Part shown: positions 8,544-18,316 of the stretch, piece by piece
How the letters are laid out: every line of letters starts with the position of its first letter
Numbering within the stretch: the first letter of the stretch is position 1
From: Pseudacidobacterium ailaaui
Lineage (GTDB): Bacteria > Acidobacteriota > Terriglobia > Terriglobales > Acidobacteriaceae
Assembly (NCBI RefSeq): GCF_000688455.1
Contig: NZ_JIAL01000001.1
Span: forward strand, 1,395,001-1,459,000
Reading direction: 5' to 3'
Length of the DNA: 64,000 nucleotides
Notes under the pieces: generated by a model
Told to the model about the DNA's origin: nothing
The model's input: the letters and a program-made list of their open reading frames with translations, nothing else
Databases searched by the model: none
Position numbers and translations under genes: made by a program

Positions 8544-8549
8544 CAGAAC

Positions 8550-9002
8550 ATGGCAAAGACAATCAGGGAAGAGGCGATGCAGGATGGGCCGGCGCTGTCG
8601 GATGGAAGCAGGTCCAGAAAAGCAGTAAAAGCGAAACACTTCAGAAAGGCCGCCAAAAACAAGGTGGAAAGCCATTATGAAATCATTCTGGAATCTCTTG
8701 CGGAAAAGGCATGTGCGGGCAGCATTCAACATGCAAGGATGTTGTTTGACCTGGGCGGAGTGAAAGATGAACTCGACGAAGCCAGCAAGGAACGGCGGCT
8801 GGGGCCGAGCCTGGGACGGCTCCTGCTGAAAGAAGCGGCTGCGTTCCGGAAGAGAAGAGAAGCTGAAAGAGCAGCGCGGGAGGCGGCCGCAGCTCTCGCC
8901 GCAGAGAGCGGTGGTGGACCGGGGCAAAAGCAGGAAGCGGCCCGCAGCATTGAACCCGTCACTGCATTGAACCGTCCAAATCCATCAAAAGATGTTCCTT
9001 AG
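8550..9002 (+). CDS. Phage-like basic/helical protein, possible small terminase subunit
   Basis: This protein of about 150 residues is rich in charged helices (RSRKAVKAKHFRKAAKNKVESHYE, RLLLKEAAAFRKRREAERAAR) with an Ala-rich C-terminal stretch. The longer form starting at 8520 would begin inside a terminator loop, so I start at the next ATG; an ATG at 8577 is also possible. Its position before the phage block suggests a packaging or DNA-binding role, but no family motif is recognised. Confidence 0.5.
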   Translation: MAKTIREEAMQDGPALSDGSRSRKAVKAKHFRKAAKNKVESHYEIILESLAEKACAGSIQHARMLFDLGGVKDELDEASKERRLGPSLGRLLLKEAAAFRKRREAERAAREAAAALAAESGGGPGQKQEAARSIEPVTALNRPNPSKDVP

Positions 9003-9015
9003 ACAGGTGCGCGTG

Positions 9016-12000
9016 ATGCGAAAAAGCTTTGCTGAAACATGGATGAGATTGATGGCGCTGGCGGCGGCAGCCAGTGTCATGCTGCCGGGTCGAATCCAGG
9101 CACAAGTAAGTACAACCACGGTCCAGGGAGTGGTCTACCGCGCTGACGGAAGCCCGGCGACCGGGACGCTGATTGTAAGCTGGCCGGCATTTTCAACGGC
9201 GAACAATCAGGCCGTGGCAGCGGGCAGCGAGACGGTCCCCATTGGCCAGGACGGATTTGTGAGCGTAAACCTGGCCGCCAATGCAGGGGCTTCTCCCGCA
9301 GGGACCTACTATACGGCCATCTATCATCTGAATGACGGCACGGTGAACAAAGAGTACTGGGTGGTCCCGCAGGCGGCGAGTGCCTCGATTGCCTCTGTAC
9401 GCGCGCAACTGGTACCGGCATCGGTGGCGGTGCAGAACGCGACCAAGCAGTATGTAGACGCCTCGATTGCTTCGCTTAGTGGGAACTATCTGCAACTGAG
9501 CGGGGGCAGTATGGTCGGCCCCCTGACCCTGGCCGGCGCCCCGGCAGCAGCCAATCAGGCCGCCACCAAGCAGTATGTAGACCAGGCGGTGCAAACGGCA
9601 GTGCCCTTGTCGGGCGGAAACATGACGGGAACACTGCGGACGCCAAATGCTGTTTCCAAATTACCGCGGGTGGATGTGCGGCACCCGGACTTTGCCGGGG
9701 GTGCAGACCCGACGGGGACCAACGATTCGACCGCAGCGTTTCAGGCGGCCATCAGTTTTGCCTTGTCCAACCCGATTGGCGCCAGTGGGGCCATACCGTG
9801 CATTTATGTCCCGGCAGGGCTGTATAAAATCAGCAACACGCTCAGGGTGCCATCCAACATTTGCATCAAGGGAGATGCAAGCGCGGAAAGCACGCTCCAA
9901 CTGGTCTCTGCCAATACCAATCTGTTTACGGTCTACCAGGGGAGCTGTGCGGTGAATGCCACCTGTAATGGGCAGATCAGTGACCTGCAATTGTACGGCA
10001 ATGGACATCTGAGCACCGGCACGCTGCTTGAAGTCGATGCCGCGGTACAGTTTCACATTGCCAATATCACCATGGCCAATCATGGCGGACGCGGCCTTCA
10101 GCTGAACAACAACAGTGAGCGTTTCCGGTCAGACAATCTGACCATTTCTTCTGTCCGCTGGCCCATCATTTTGTCCGGCGACATTAACGAAAGCTACTTT
10201 GTCAACACACAAATTATCAATCCGGGCGCAACCTTTGAACGCTATGGAGAAGAGTTCTATTGCTATGGCATCAACTGCCCCGGCAATAGCTACCCGACTG
10301 CGAACACGAGCAATCCGGCGCAGATAAGCCCCGATCCTCATGGGGCCATCACGGTGACCAAGGCCACAAATTACAGCTTCTATGGCGGCTCGATCAAACC
10401 GTTGAAGTATATGAGCGGCTTCCGGGTAAGCGGTTATGGGTCCATCAGGAATTTTTACCTGGAGGGCTTTCCTTATAACAATGAGCCAAGGCTGAATGCG
10501 GGCATTTATCTGGGCGGCGGGGTGATGGAAAAGACCACGCTGACCACGGCCTTGTCGTCCTCAGGGAACACGGCCTCCGTCCAGGACACCTCATGGATGC
10601 CCCAGTACTTTGAGAATGCGGCAGACATTGGCACAGGAGGTTCGCTTGGCGGCTCGGTGGTGTACTATGCGCTGCTGCCGCAGGACTATTCCTACGGCAG
10701 CACACAGCCATCGCAATATGCCGCAGGCGTGCAGCAGGGGCAGTTTGAAATTGTCCAGGTTGGGGGCTTCACAAAAGACGGGACCGTCCACATCTTGGCC
10801 AGGAACACCGCTGGTTCGACCGTGAGTGCGCCTGTGAATTGGCCTGCCGGTTCGATTCTGGAGGAGCTGCCGATTGGTTCTCATGGGAGTATCCATATCG
10901 AGGACACGCACGTGAACGCCATTCAGCCGCCGGGAAGCGGATACACAGACCATTGTGACCAGACAGGGACTTCTACCTGTGCGGAGATTGTTCTCGGCCC
11001 GGTGCCTGACGGGCTGATGGTGGGACGCGAGGGCGAACTCAATGCAATCGATGGATACGTGGGGGCGCTTGTTGACTTCAAGAACCTTGATATGTACGGC
11101 GGCAGCTATGCGCACCAGGCAGAGATCGCCGTCCATCGAGACCCTCAGGTGAACTTTGATGGTGCAAATTATGCACCGACCATTGAAAACGGAGAGGTGT
11201 TCGGGAGCAGCGGGGCCAGACTCAATCTTGGGGGAATCACAAACGGATATCTGACGGTACCGCTTTACGCCAATGGAAAGACCGCCCATCCTTACGTGAA
11301 TGTTCCTGGAGCGGGAATCGCGTGGGACCCGGTAGCAGGACTGTTTCGTAAAAACGAGCAGCAAAGCAACCAAGGAACGCAAAATGGCGGCTGGATGGTG
11401 GGAACAAAGTTTGCCAGCAATTTTTGCTGGTTCGACACACCGCCGGCCGGGAGCAGCCAGTCGCTGAACCGGGTCTGTTTCCGCGGCTCCCCGAACAATG
11501 CGAATGGCGGGTATGAATACGATATCTGGAACGGGTCACAGTGGGTGAACGCCTTCACCGTTACGGGACAAAGCAATTCGACCGCGAATGTGGCCGTCAC
11601 AGGCACGCTGGCGGCGGCGTCCCTCAATGGCGAGTTTACTGTGGATGGGAGCACGTATCCGACGCTCAATGCAGCATGGACGGCGGCGGTAAATGCGGCA
11701 AACTCTACCGGCCGCAACCAGACCGTGCGTCTGGGGCCGGGGACGTTTGCTGTGACATCGACGCTGGCAGAACCGTCCAATGGCACATGTGTGGACCTGA
11801 TCGGATCTGGCGGGGCGAGTAGCGCTGCGGACAGCACAGTGAGCGCGACGACGCTGAATGTGACTTCCAACCTGAACGGAGACGTGATCTTTCTGGGCAA
11901 TGCGGCACAGGCGCAGGGATGTGTTTTTAAGGACTTCACGGTCCTAGCCAATACCAACGCTACACATGGGCTGGAGTTGCAGTGGTTTCGCGGACTGCTG

Positions 12001-13239
12001 GTAGAAAACGTGGCAGTGAATGATACGACGGCCGAGGGCATCCTGCTGGGAGAAAGCTCGACGGCGAGTGGACACCAGGCTGGGTTCCTGATGCGGAACA
12101 TCATGGTGAGCTACAGCGCTTCAGTGTTTACGCCGGCCAGCCGCCCTGCGTACGGGGTGCATTTGCAGAAGACGGCGATGGATGGGCATCTGGACACGGT
12201 ACTGGTGCGGAATGCGCAGGTGGCAAGCATCTTTAACGAGGGCACGGGAAATACTGGATATATGGTCCACGGCTTCGGTTATCCCTACACCTGCACGACT
12301 GCGCCATGCAGCAATACGGCATCGAGCGCGTCGGCCAGCAATGCCTCGTATGCAACAAATTATGTGATTTACGACACGGGCGGGGCAGGCAGCGTGTGGA
12401 CGGACACCTATGCTGACAGTCCGGCCATCGCGGCGTTTTACGTGGGCGCGAACGGGACGAACATCCACGGCGGGCACATCCAGTGGCCGGACACGACAAG
12501 CTTCCCCGCAGCGAACCTGGCGTATGTAGCAAATACGGTTACAAATGGGCTGGAGATCGCCGACATTGGATGTCTGGGGATGTCTTCGACCGCGAACTGG
12601 ATCACCTATGCTGCCAGCTCGGGTGTGCCTCCGGCATTTGCCAGTGTGCACCATCTGACCGGGTGCGGCAATTATGCGCAGGCGCTGGAGCCGGAGACGA
12701 CGACGGGATTCACTGGAGGGGGCGCGTCGAACAATGCTCCGGGAAATGGGGCCGTGGCCACGGTGTGGGCCGCCCCGAAGGCCGGGACATCCAACTACGA
12801 AGCCTATTCGGCACAGCTCTATAACGGATACCAGACCGATGTCTTTGAGGCGCATGTGGCCGGGCAGAACCCCTTCTTCAACGTGACCTATCAGGGGACC
12901 ATCCGATCACAGGGTGGAATTGCTCTGTCAACCATCATCAATACAGCGTCTAGCTTGACGTTGACGGCGACCAATAAAAACGTGATTGCGAATGCAGCGG
13001 GCGGACCGCAGACGATTACGCTGCCGAGCTGCTACACGCAGTGGCCAGACAAGGCGCAGCCGACGGGCGAGGAGTTCACAATCGTCAAGTCTGACAGCAG
13101 CTCCAATGCTGTAACGCTGACGACGACCAGTTCCCAAACGATTAACTATTTGGGAGTGACGAGCACCTCACTGGCCATTACTTCGCCTGGAAAACGGACG
13201 CTGCTCTGCGGGCCGGACTATAACTGGTATGCCTATTAG
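9016..13239 (+). CDS. Giant secreted spike-like protein with pectate-lyase beta-helix domains
   Basis: About 1,407 residues. The N terminus is a Sec signal peptide: MRK, a hydrophobic stretch, then GRIQA before QVST. An upstream ATG at 8992 would add eight residues. Residues about 30-140 form a beta-rich domain. Two tail-fibre-type repeats follow (QYVDASIAS..LSGGSMVGPL and QYVDQAVQT..LSGGNMTGTL). Next come a pectate-lyase-3 type beta-helix (DPTGTNDSTAAFQAAI) and a second beta-helix near residue 875 (STYPTLNAAWTAAV). Phage tail spikes share this design but lack export signals, so this may be a surface adhesin or depolymerase derived from a spike. It lies between the small packaging-like gene and the large terminase, an unusual place. 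Confidence 0.75.
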   Translation: MRKSFAETWMRLMALAAAASVMLPGRIQAQVSTTTVQGVVYRADGSPATGTLIVSWPAFSTANNQAVAAGSETVPIGQDGFVSVNLAANAGASPAGTYYTAIYHLNDGTVNKEYWVVPQAASASIASVRAQLVPASVAVQNATKQYVDASIASLSGNYLQLSGGSMVGPLTLAGAPAAANQAATKQYVDQAVQTAVPLSGGNMTGTLRTPNAVSKLPRVDVRHPDFAGGADPTGTNDSTAAFQAAISFALSNPIGASGAIPCIYVPAGLYKISNTLRVPSNICIKGDASAESTLQLVSANTNLFTVYQGSCAVNATCNGQISDLQLYGNGHLSTGTLLEVDAAVQFHIANITMANHGGRGLQLNNNSERFRSDNLTISSVRWPIILSGDINESYFVNTQIINPGATFERYGEEFYCYGINCPGNSYPTANTSNPAQISPDPHGAITVTKATNYSFYGGSIKPLKYMSGFRVSGYGSIRNFYLEGFPYNNEPRLNAGIYLGGGVMEKTTLTTALSSSGNTASVQDTSWMPQYFENAADIGTGGSLGGSVVYYALLPQDYSYGSTQPSQYAAGVQQGQFEIVQVGGFTKDGTVHILARNTAGSTVSAPVNWPAGSILEELPIGSHGSIHIEDTHVNAIQPPGSGYTDHCDQTGTSTCAEIVLGPVPDGLMVGREGELNAIDGYVGALVDFKNLDMYGGSYAHQAEIAVHRDPQVNFDGANYAPTIENGEVFGSSGARLNLGGITNGYLTVPLYANGKTAHPYVNVPGAGIAWDPVAGLFRKNEQQSNQGTQNGGWMVGTKFASNFCWFDTPPAGSSQSLNRVCFRGSPNNANGGYEYDIWNGSQWVNAFTVTGQSNSTANVAVTGTLAAASLNGEFTVDGSTYPTLNAAWTAAVNAANSTGRNQTVRLGPGTFAVTSTLAEPSNGTCVDLIGSGGASSAADSTVSATTLNVTSNLNGDVIFLGNAAQAQGCVFKDFTVLANTNATHGLELQWFRGLLVENVAVNDTTAEGILLGESSTASGHQAGFLMRNIMVSYSASVFTPASRPAYGVHLQKTAMDGHLDTVLVRNAQVASIFNEGTGNTGYMVHGFGYPYTCTTAPCSNTASSASASNASYATNYVIYDTGGAGSVWTDTYADSPAIAAFYVGANGTNIHGGHIQWPDTTSFPAANLAYVANTVTNGLEIADIGCLGMSSTANWITYAASSGVPPAFASVHHLTGCGNYAQALEPETTTGFTGGGASNNAPGNGAVATVWAAPKAGTSNYEAYSAQLYNGYQTDVFEAHVAGQNPFFNVTYQGTIRSQGGIALSTIINTASSLTLTATNKNVIANAAGGPQTITLPSCYTQWPDKAQPTGEEFTIVKSDSSSNAVTLTTTSSQTINYLGVTSTSLAITSPGKRTLLCGPDYNWYAY

Positions 13240-13406
13240 CTGCCTGGGCCTGAGATCTCCGAAACCCGCACCTGTGCTTGATTCTGGACGCCCGGCTTTT
13301 TGCTCCCTTGCATGCGGACCGGCGGAAGCAAGGGCCGAGGGCAGCAGCAGCGAAGGGGCGTTCCTTTGTCTGGATTCTTCAACGATGGAATGGGTAGTTG
13401 TTTTTT

Positions 13407-14903
13407 ATGGGAACTGCATGGAAAGGGGAGGACCATGATGAGGTGCTGCATCTGGGCGAGGTCTTCGAGGAGAGCCTCCCGCTGCTGTCGAATGCGCCGA
13501 CGCCGCATTTTCTGTCAGAGGCGGTGCTGCGCATCCGCAACCGGGAGGGGAAACTGGTCCCGCTGCATCCGAACCCGGCGCAACTGGAGTTTGCGCGGCG
13601 TTGCGGGAGAGAAAACATCGTCCTGAAGTCGCGGCAGATGGGGATCAGCACCTGGGTGGCGGCCCGGTTTTTTCTAAAGACCATTACCCAGCCCGGCACG
13701 CTGACATTGCAGGTGGCGCACACGCAGGAAGCGGCAGAAGGGATCTTCCGCATTGTGCATCGGTTTCTCGAAAACCTTCCGCTCCGTATGCGGGTGGGGC
13801 CGTTGCGCACCTCACATGCCAGCGCGCGCCAGATTGTGTTCCCTGAAATTGACAGCGAGTATCGCGTGGAGACGGCAGGAGATGCGAATGCCGGCCGGGG
13901 GCTGACCATCCAGAACCTGCACTGCTCTGAGGTGGCGCGCTGGCCCGGCGATGCGTCCGAGATCCTGCAGGGGCTGCGGGCGGCGCTGCCTTCCACCGGC
14001 GAGCTGGTACTTGAGTCTACGCCAAACGGGGCCGAAGGGTGTTTCTGGGAGGAATGGAACAAAGCAGAAGAAACGGGAATGGTGCGGCACTTCTTTCCGT
14101 GGTGGTGGGAGCCGGCCTATCGCGCAGAGGCGGTGCCGGTGGAATCGTTGACGGAAGAAGAGCGCGAGCTGATGGAGCGGCACGGACTGGACTGTTCGCA
14201 GATCGGCTTCCGGCGCAGGATCCAGGCCGGGCTCCGCGGACTGGCAAAACAGGAGTATCCGGAAGATGCGCTGGAGTGCTTTCTGACCAGCGGGGAATGC
14301 TTCTTTGATGTGAAGGCCATTGATGCTCGGGCCAAAGAGGTCCCAGAGCCCATAGAAACGCGCCTGGGAGGGAGGCTACAGATATGGTTTCCTCCGGTAC
14401 GGAGCAAAAGATACCTGGTCGCGGTGGACACGGCTGGCGGCGGCAGCGACGGCGATTACGCCGCCGCGCAGGTAATTGAACTGTCCTATGGACTGCAATG
14501 CGCAGAGTTGCAGGCCAGGCTGCCTCCGCTGGAGCTGGCGCAGCAGGTAACCGAGCTGGCGCGGGAATACAACAACGCGCTGGTGGTAGTCGAGCGGAAC
14601 AACCACGGCTCGGGCGTACTTGCCTATCTGCACAGCGTGTGCCGGTATGGACGCATCTTTCAGCACAAGGGACAGGACGGGTGGCTGACCTCGCCCACAG
14701 AGCGTCCTTTTATGCTGAACCGGCTGGGTGCGGCCCTGGTTGAGACCCCGGAGATTTTTTCCAGCCGGAGATTGCTGCAGGAGTGCCGCAGTTTTGTGCG
14801 GCTGCCCAATGGCAAGGCCGGGGCAAAGAGCGGAGCGCATGATGATTGCGTGATGGCAATGGCTGTGGGTCTGGCGGCGCGCGAATTTGTGCACCTGGAA
14901 TAA
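13407..14903 (+). CDS. Phage terminase large subunit
   Basis: The motor and nuclease for DNA packaging into a capsid, about 498 residues. The ATPase part has a Walker A-like LKSRQMGIST at about residue 70 and a Walker B-like LHCSEVARW. The RNase H-fold nuclease part has YLVAVDTAGGGSDGDYAAA and a late acidic SGAHDDCVMAMAVG, so the metal ligands are in place. A GTG further downstream, after GGGGAGG, could also start the protein. The gene seems intact, which argues that packaging function has been maintained. Confidence 0.88.
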   Translation: MGTAWKGEDHDEVLHLGEVFEESLPLLSNAPTPHFLSEAVLRIRNREGKLVPLHPNPAQLEFARRCGRENIVLKSRQMGISTWVAARFFLKTITQPGTLTLQVAHTQEAAEGIFRIVHRFLENLPLRMRVGPLRTSHASARQIVFPEIDSEYRVETAGDANAGRGLTIQNLHCSEVARWPGDASEILQGLRAALPSTGELVLESTPNGAEGCFWEEWNKAEETGMVRHFFPWWWEPAYRAEAVPVESLTEEERELMERHGLDCSQIGFRRRIQAGLRGLAKQEYPEDALECFLTSGECFFDVKAIDARAKEVPEPIETRLGGRLQIWFPPVRSKRYLVAVDTAGGGSDGDYAAAQVIELSYGLQCAELQARLPPLELAQQVTELAREYNNALVVVERNNHGSGVLAYLHSVCRYGRIFQHKGQDGWLTSPTERPFMLNRLGAALVETPEIFSSRRLLQECRSFVRLPNGKAGAKSGAHDDCVMAMAVGLAAREFVHLE

Positions 14904-15044
14904 AAGTCTCCGGACGGTTCAGGAAAGAAAGGAGATGCCGGCAAAGACAGGTCCTTCAGGCGGCCGCGGGACGGCATGTGGACTTCTGTGCCAGACAACA
15001 AGCAGTACGCGCGTGCAGTTGGGCAAGCCGGAAGAACGACCTGT

Positions 15045-15053
15045 TGTTACAAT
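15045..15053 (+). promoter_or_regulatory. Extended -10 promoter of the kinase/DUF3037 cassette
   Basis: TGTTACAAT matches an extended -10 element (TG, one base, then TACAAT). No -35 box is seen at the right spacing. It lies about 20 bases before the kinase start codon, inside the short gap after the terminase gene, so the cassette can be transcribed on its own. Confidence 0.5.
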
Positions 15054-15073
15054 CCGAAAGAAATGGAGGAGGA

Positions 15074-15946
15074 TTGCCGGTCGTCGCAATACAGGCTGTG
15101 CGAAAGATGCGGGGCGGGGCGCAGAGCCATCTGATGCTCGGCGCGGACGGGCATCCCTATGTGGTGAAGTTTCAGAACAATCCGCAACATGTGCGGGTGT
15201 TGGCCAACGAGCTGCTGGGGACCAGGCTCGCAGCACTGGCAGGACTGAGTGTTCCGCCCTGCGACGTGATTGAAGTGAGCGAGTGGCTGATCCAAAACTC
15301 GGCGGACCTGGTCGTGGATTTTGGCCAGAGGCGGGAGCCTTGCCGCGCCGGACTGCAATTCGGGTCCCGACTGGTGGGCGGGCTGATGCCGGGACAGGTG
15401 ATGGATTATCTGCCTGAGCCGCAGCTCACTGAGGTGAAGAACCTGCGCGAGTTTGCCGGAATGCTGGTGATCGACAAGTGGACGTGCAATGCCAATGGCC
15501 GGCAGGCCGTGTTCCTGAGGCGGCCGCGCGAGAAGCAGTACACGGCCACCTTTATTGACCAGGGATATTGCTTCAATGCGGGGGAGTGGAAATTCGCCGA
15601 TGCTCCGCTACGCGGAGTGTATGCGCGAAACCTGGTCTACCGCGATGTTGTGAACTGGGAGAGCTTTGAGCCCTGGCTGACGCGGGTGGAGGAGATGGAC
15701 CCGCAGCGGGTGTGGGCAGTGGCTGAGACGGTACCGCCTGAATGGTATGGCAGCGATGTGACAGAAATCGAGCGATTGATGGAACAATTGCTGGCAAGAA
15801 GAAAGCGCGTGCGGGAGTTGATTACACAATTTCGGGAATCCTCGCGAGGGCCTTTTCCAAACTGGATGAAGACACAGAAATTTGTGATGGATGGGCAGTT
15901 CACGGGGCCGAGTTGGGCCGATGAGGTCCGTGGTCCGGTCATGTGA
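15074..15946 (+). CDS. HipA-like serine/threonine kinase
   Basis: About 290 residues from a TTG start preceded by GGAGGAGG. It keeps the kinase core of the HipA-like (HipA_2) group: ATP-binding Lys32 in PYVVKF, the catalytic-loop equivalent with Asp134 and Asn139 in IDKWTCNANGR, and Asp162 in FIDQGYCF in the DFG position. The N-terminal HipB-like DNA-binding partner of classic HipBA is absent. It is followed 56 bases later by a DUF3037 gene, an arrangement I know as a recurrent pair of unknown function. The target is unknown. Confidence 0.8.
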   Translation: MPVVAIQAVRKMRGGAQSHLMLGADGHPYVVKFQNNPQHVRVLANELLGTRLAALAGLSVPPCDVIEVSEWLIQNSADLVVDFGQRREPCRAGLQFGSRLVGGLMPGQVMDYLPEPQLTEVKNLREFAGMLVIDKWTCNANGRQAVFLRRPREKQYTATFIDQGYCFNAGEWKFADAPLRGVYARNLVYRDVVNWESFEPWLTRVEEMDPQRVWAVAETVPPEWYGSDVTEIERLMEQLLARRKRVRELITQFRESSRGPFPNWMKTQKFVMDGQFTGPSWADEVRGPVM

Positions 15947-16002
15947 CGGCGGACAGCGAATCAGTTAAAAAGCTCTTTGCAGAATGGTGAAACGCAATCT
16001 CG

Positions 16003-16836
16003 ATGAAGGAACGGTTGCAATGCGATTTCCTGCTGGTGCGGTATGTACCGGACCCGGTAAGGAATGAGTTTGTGAACATCGGCGTGCTGCTGCGTGAGGC
16101 GGGCCGCGCCGATGGCGCGTTGCTGCGTTTTACAAAGGACTGGGCACGGGTGCGCTGTGTGGACCCGGATGCGGACATCGAAATGCTGGAGGGGCTCGAA
16201 AGTGAGCTGCGGGAGAGGATCGGAGGGGAGCTGGCCCCGGGAAAACCGCTGATGCAGGTGCTGGAAGATTCGCTGTCGAATGCGATCCAGATCACACACC
16301 CGAAGGCGTACCTGGCCGAGTCCATGCAGGCGGGAATCGAAGATCTGATGCGCATTTATGTCGAGCCGCGCAAGCGGGAAGCGGCTGCGCGCAGGAGCGG
16401 CCGACAGGCGATCCATGCGCAGATGCGCTCGCAGTTTGAGCGTGCCGGCGTCTGGGACCTGATGCGCAAGCGCATTGCCGTCTCAGCCTATACCAGACCG
16501 GGAGATCCGCTGCGCATTGACTGCGGATACCGACCGAATGGCATCATCCGTATGTTTCACGCGGTCTCTCTGGAAGGAGACCCTGATTTGCCCAAGGTGC
16601 TGGCCTTCAGCGTCCCGACCATTCGCGAAGGGGTGGCGCGCGTAGAAAAAGCAGGGCTGGAGCTCACAGCGGTCGTCGAGCCGATTGCCGAGGTGAGCCA
16701 TGATCGCAACGACCCGGAACGGGTGGAGCAATATCGCTTCGCCATCGAGACGATGGAAGCGCAGCAAATCCGCGTATTGACCGTGGGTGATCTTCCACGG
16801 ATTGCCGAGACGGCGCGGCGTGAGCTGAGAGTGTAA
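16003..16836 (+). CDS. DUF3037 family protein
   Basis: This 277-residue protein starts with CDFLLVRYVPDPVRNEFVNIGVLL, which is characteristic of DUF3037. The middle is helical and rich in Arg and Glu. The C-terminal third has mixed beta/alpha composition. No catalytic motif is visible. As the partner of the HipA-like kinase it might be an antidote, adaptor or substrate; this is inference from gene pairing. A terminator follows, closing the cassette. Confidence 0.78.
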   Translation: MKERLQCDFLLVRYVPDPVRNEFVNIGVLLREAGRADGALLRFTKDWARVRCVDPDADIEMLEGLESELRERIGGELAPGKPLMQVLEDSLSNAIQITHPKAYLAESMQAGIEDLMRIYVEPRKREAAARRSGRQAIHAQMRSQFERAGVWDLMRKRIAVSAYTRPGDPLRIDCGYRPNGIIRMFHAVSLEGDPDLPKVLAFSVPTIREGVARVEKAGLELTAVVEPIAEVSHDRNDPERVEQYRFAIETMEAQQIRVLTVGDLPRIAETARRELRV

Positions 16837-16900
16837 ACCGCGGGTCAACGATTGCTCGTCAGCGGTTTGGATTGAGTAAGAAACGAAATTTTGTGGTGGC

Positions 16901-16934
16901 AAAGGCATGGCTTTCGGGTCATGCCTTTTTCTTT
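16901..16934 (+). terminator. Intrinsic terminator after the kinase/DUF3037 cassette
   Basis: AAAGGCATG and CATGCCTTT form a perfect 9-bp stem with a ten-base loop, followed by TTCTTT. It closes the two-gene cassette and also stands before the portal gene. The ATG at 16921 lies in its 3' arm, which argues against that codon being the portal start. Confidence 0.78.
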
Positions 16935-16962
16935 GACCAAAAAGATCCCGGAGGTGAAGGCG

Positions 16963-18177
16963 TTGGGCATTACCGATTCGATTCAGAAGTTGTGGCGGCC
17001 AAAAGCTGCCGGAAGTACGGCGGAAACAGGCGGCACGGCCAGGCGCAGGACGCTGGCGCTGCCCTCCATCCTGACGCCCTACCGCGCGCCATCGCAGTCA
17101 CTGCCGAAGCCGACGCCGGTGAATCTGCGGCGCTTTGCGGAAACACCGCTGGTACGCCGGGCCATCAATCTGCTCAAGGACCGCATTGCCAGCATGGACT
17201 GGCAGGTGAGGCTGAAGCGGGGATTCGCTTTGGCGGATGTTCCGGACGCGCAGCAGCGCATGCAGGTCCTGCGCCTGGTGCTGGAGGAACCAAATCCTGC
17301 GGACTCCTTCCGTACGCTGATGGAGCAGGTGCTCGAAGATGCGTTGGTGGGTGGTTTTGGCGCCATCGAGATGGAGCTGACCGGCGATCCGCAAAGGCCG
17401 GTCGAGATGTGGGCCGTCGATGGCGCCACAATCCAGATGGACCCCCATTGGGACGGAAATCCCGGGTCCGTGCGGTATGCGCAGACGACGGGGCTCCCGG
17501 GGGATGCGGGCCGCATTCCGCTGCGCGATGACCAGTTGCTCTATTTGCGGATGAACCCGCGATCGCACACACCCTTTGGACTGGGGCCGCTGGAGGTGGC
17601 CTTCGAGACAGTGAATTCGTTTCTGGCCGCACACCGTTTTGCCGGGAACCTGGCCAGCAACTCTGTGGTCCAGTATGCACTGTGGCTGAACGAGACGACG
17701 CCCGCCGAGCACGAACGCCTGATCCGCTGGTGGCAAGACGAGATTGAGGGCACCGGACGTGTTCCGCTGCTGAGCACAGAGCAGAAGCCCGAGGTGCTGC
17801 GCTTTGCCAATGGCACCGACGCCGACCTGCGGCTTGCCTGGCAGGAATTTTTGATTCGCATGGTGGCCAATGCCTTCGGGCTTCCGCCCATGCTGCTGGG
17901 GCTGGAACGCGAGGTCAACCGCACCACTGCTGCCGAGCAGGCCGACGAGGCCTTTCGCAGCGCAGTCGTGCCGCTGGCCAAGCTGCTGGCAGAGCAGCTG
18001 ACGCGCGACCTGTTTGCAAAAAAGCTGGGTTGGCGTGAATTCGAGTTTGTCTTTAATGAGCTGGATGCCCCGGATGAAGTTGCAGAGATGCAGATCCAGA
18101 CGGGGCTTCTAAAAGCCGGGGTCCTGACGGTAAACGAGGTTCGCGCCATGCGGGGGCTGGCCCCGTTGCCAGAGTAA
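16963..18177 (+). CDS. Phage portal protein (HK97/BeeE type)
   Basis: The portal ring is the gate for DNA entry into the capsid and the docking site for terminase. About 404 residues when started at a TTG six bases after GGAGGTGA; the ATG at 16921 adds 14 residues but lies in a terminator hairpin. Family features are LVRRAINLLKDRIASMDWQV near the N terminus, LYLRMNPRSHTPFGLGPLEVA in the middle, and the FGLPPMLLGL segment followed by RTTAAEQADEAF. The length is normal for this portal type. Confidence 0.85.
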   Translation: MGITDSIQKLWRPKAAGSTAETGGTARRRTLALPSILTPYRAPSQSLPKPTPVNLRRFAETPLVRRAINLLKDRIASMDWQVRLKRGFALADVPDAQQRMQVLRLVLEEPNPADSFRTLMEQVLEDALVGGFGAIEMELTGDPQRPVEMWAVDGATIQMDPHWDGNPGSVRYAQTTGLPGDAGRIPLRDDQLLYLRMNPRSHTPFGLGPLEVAFETVNSFLAAHRFAGNLASNSVVQYALWLNETTPAEHERLIRWWQDEIEGTGRVPLLSTEQKPEVLRFANGTDADLRLAWQEFLIRMVANAFGLPPMLLGLEREVNRTTAAEQADEAFRSAVVPLAKLLAEQLTRDLFAKKLGWREFEFVFNELDAPDEVAEMQIQTGLLKAGVLTVNEVRAMRGLAPLPE

Positions 18178-18316
18178 GGAAGCGCAAGCCGGCAGAGGAG
18201 CGGGCCTTTTGGTCCCTGTCAGCGCAGGAAGAGCAAATCGAGAAGGCAAAGGAGGTGGAGCAAAATCTCTGTTCGCAAACAACTGAAGCAGTGCAAATAC
18301 GAGTGATGGAGAGGGG

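Noticed and set aside
8520-8549. Earlier ATG start for the terminase-like small protein
   Set aside because: The ATG lies in the loop of a strong intrinsic terminator, so a transcript carrying it would fold away the start.
16921-16962. ATG start for the portal protein
   Set aside because: It falls in the 3' arm of a terminator; a TTG with a perfect ribosome site lies just downstream.
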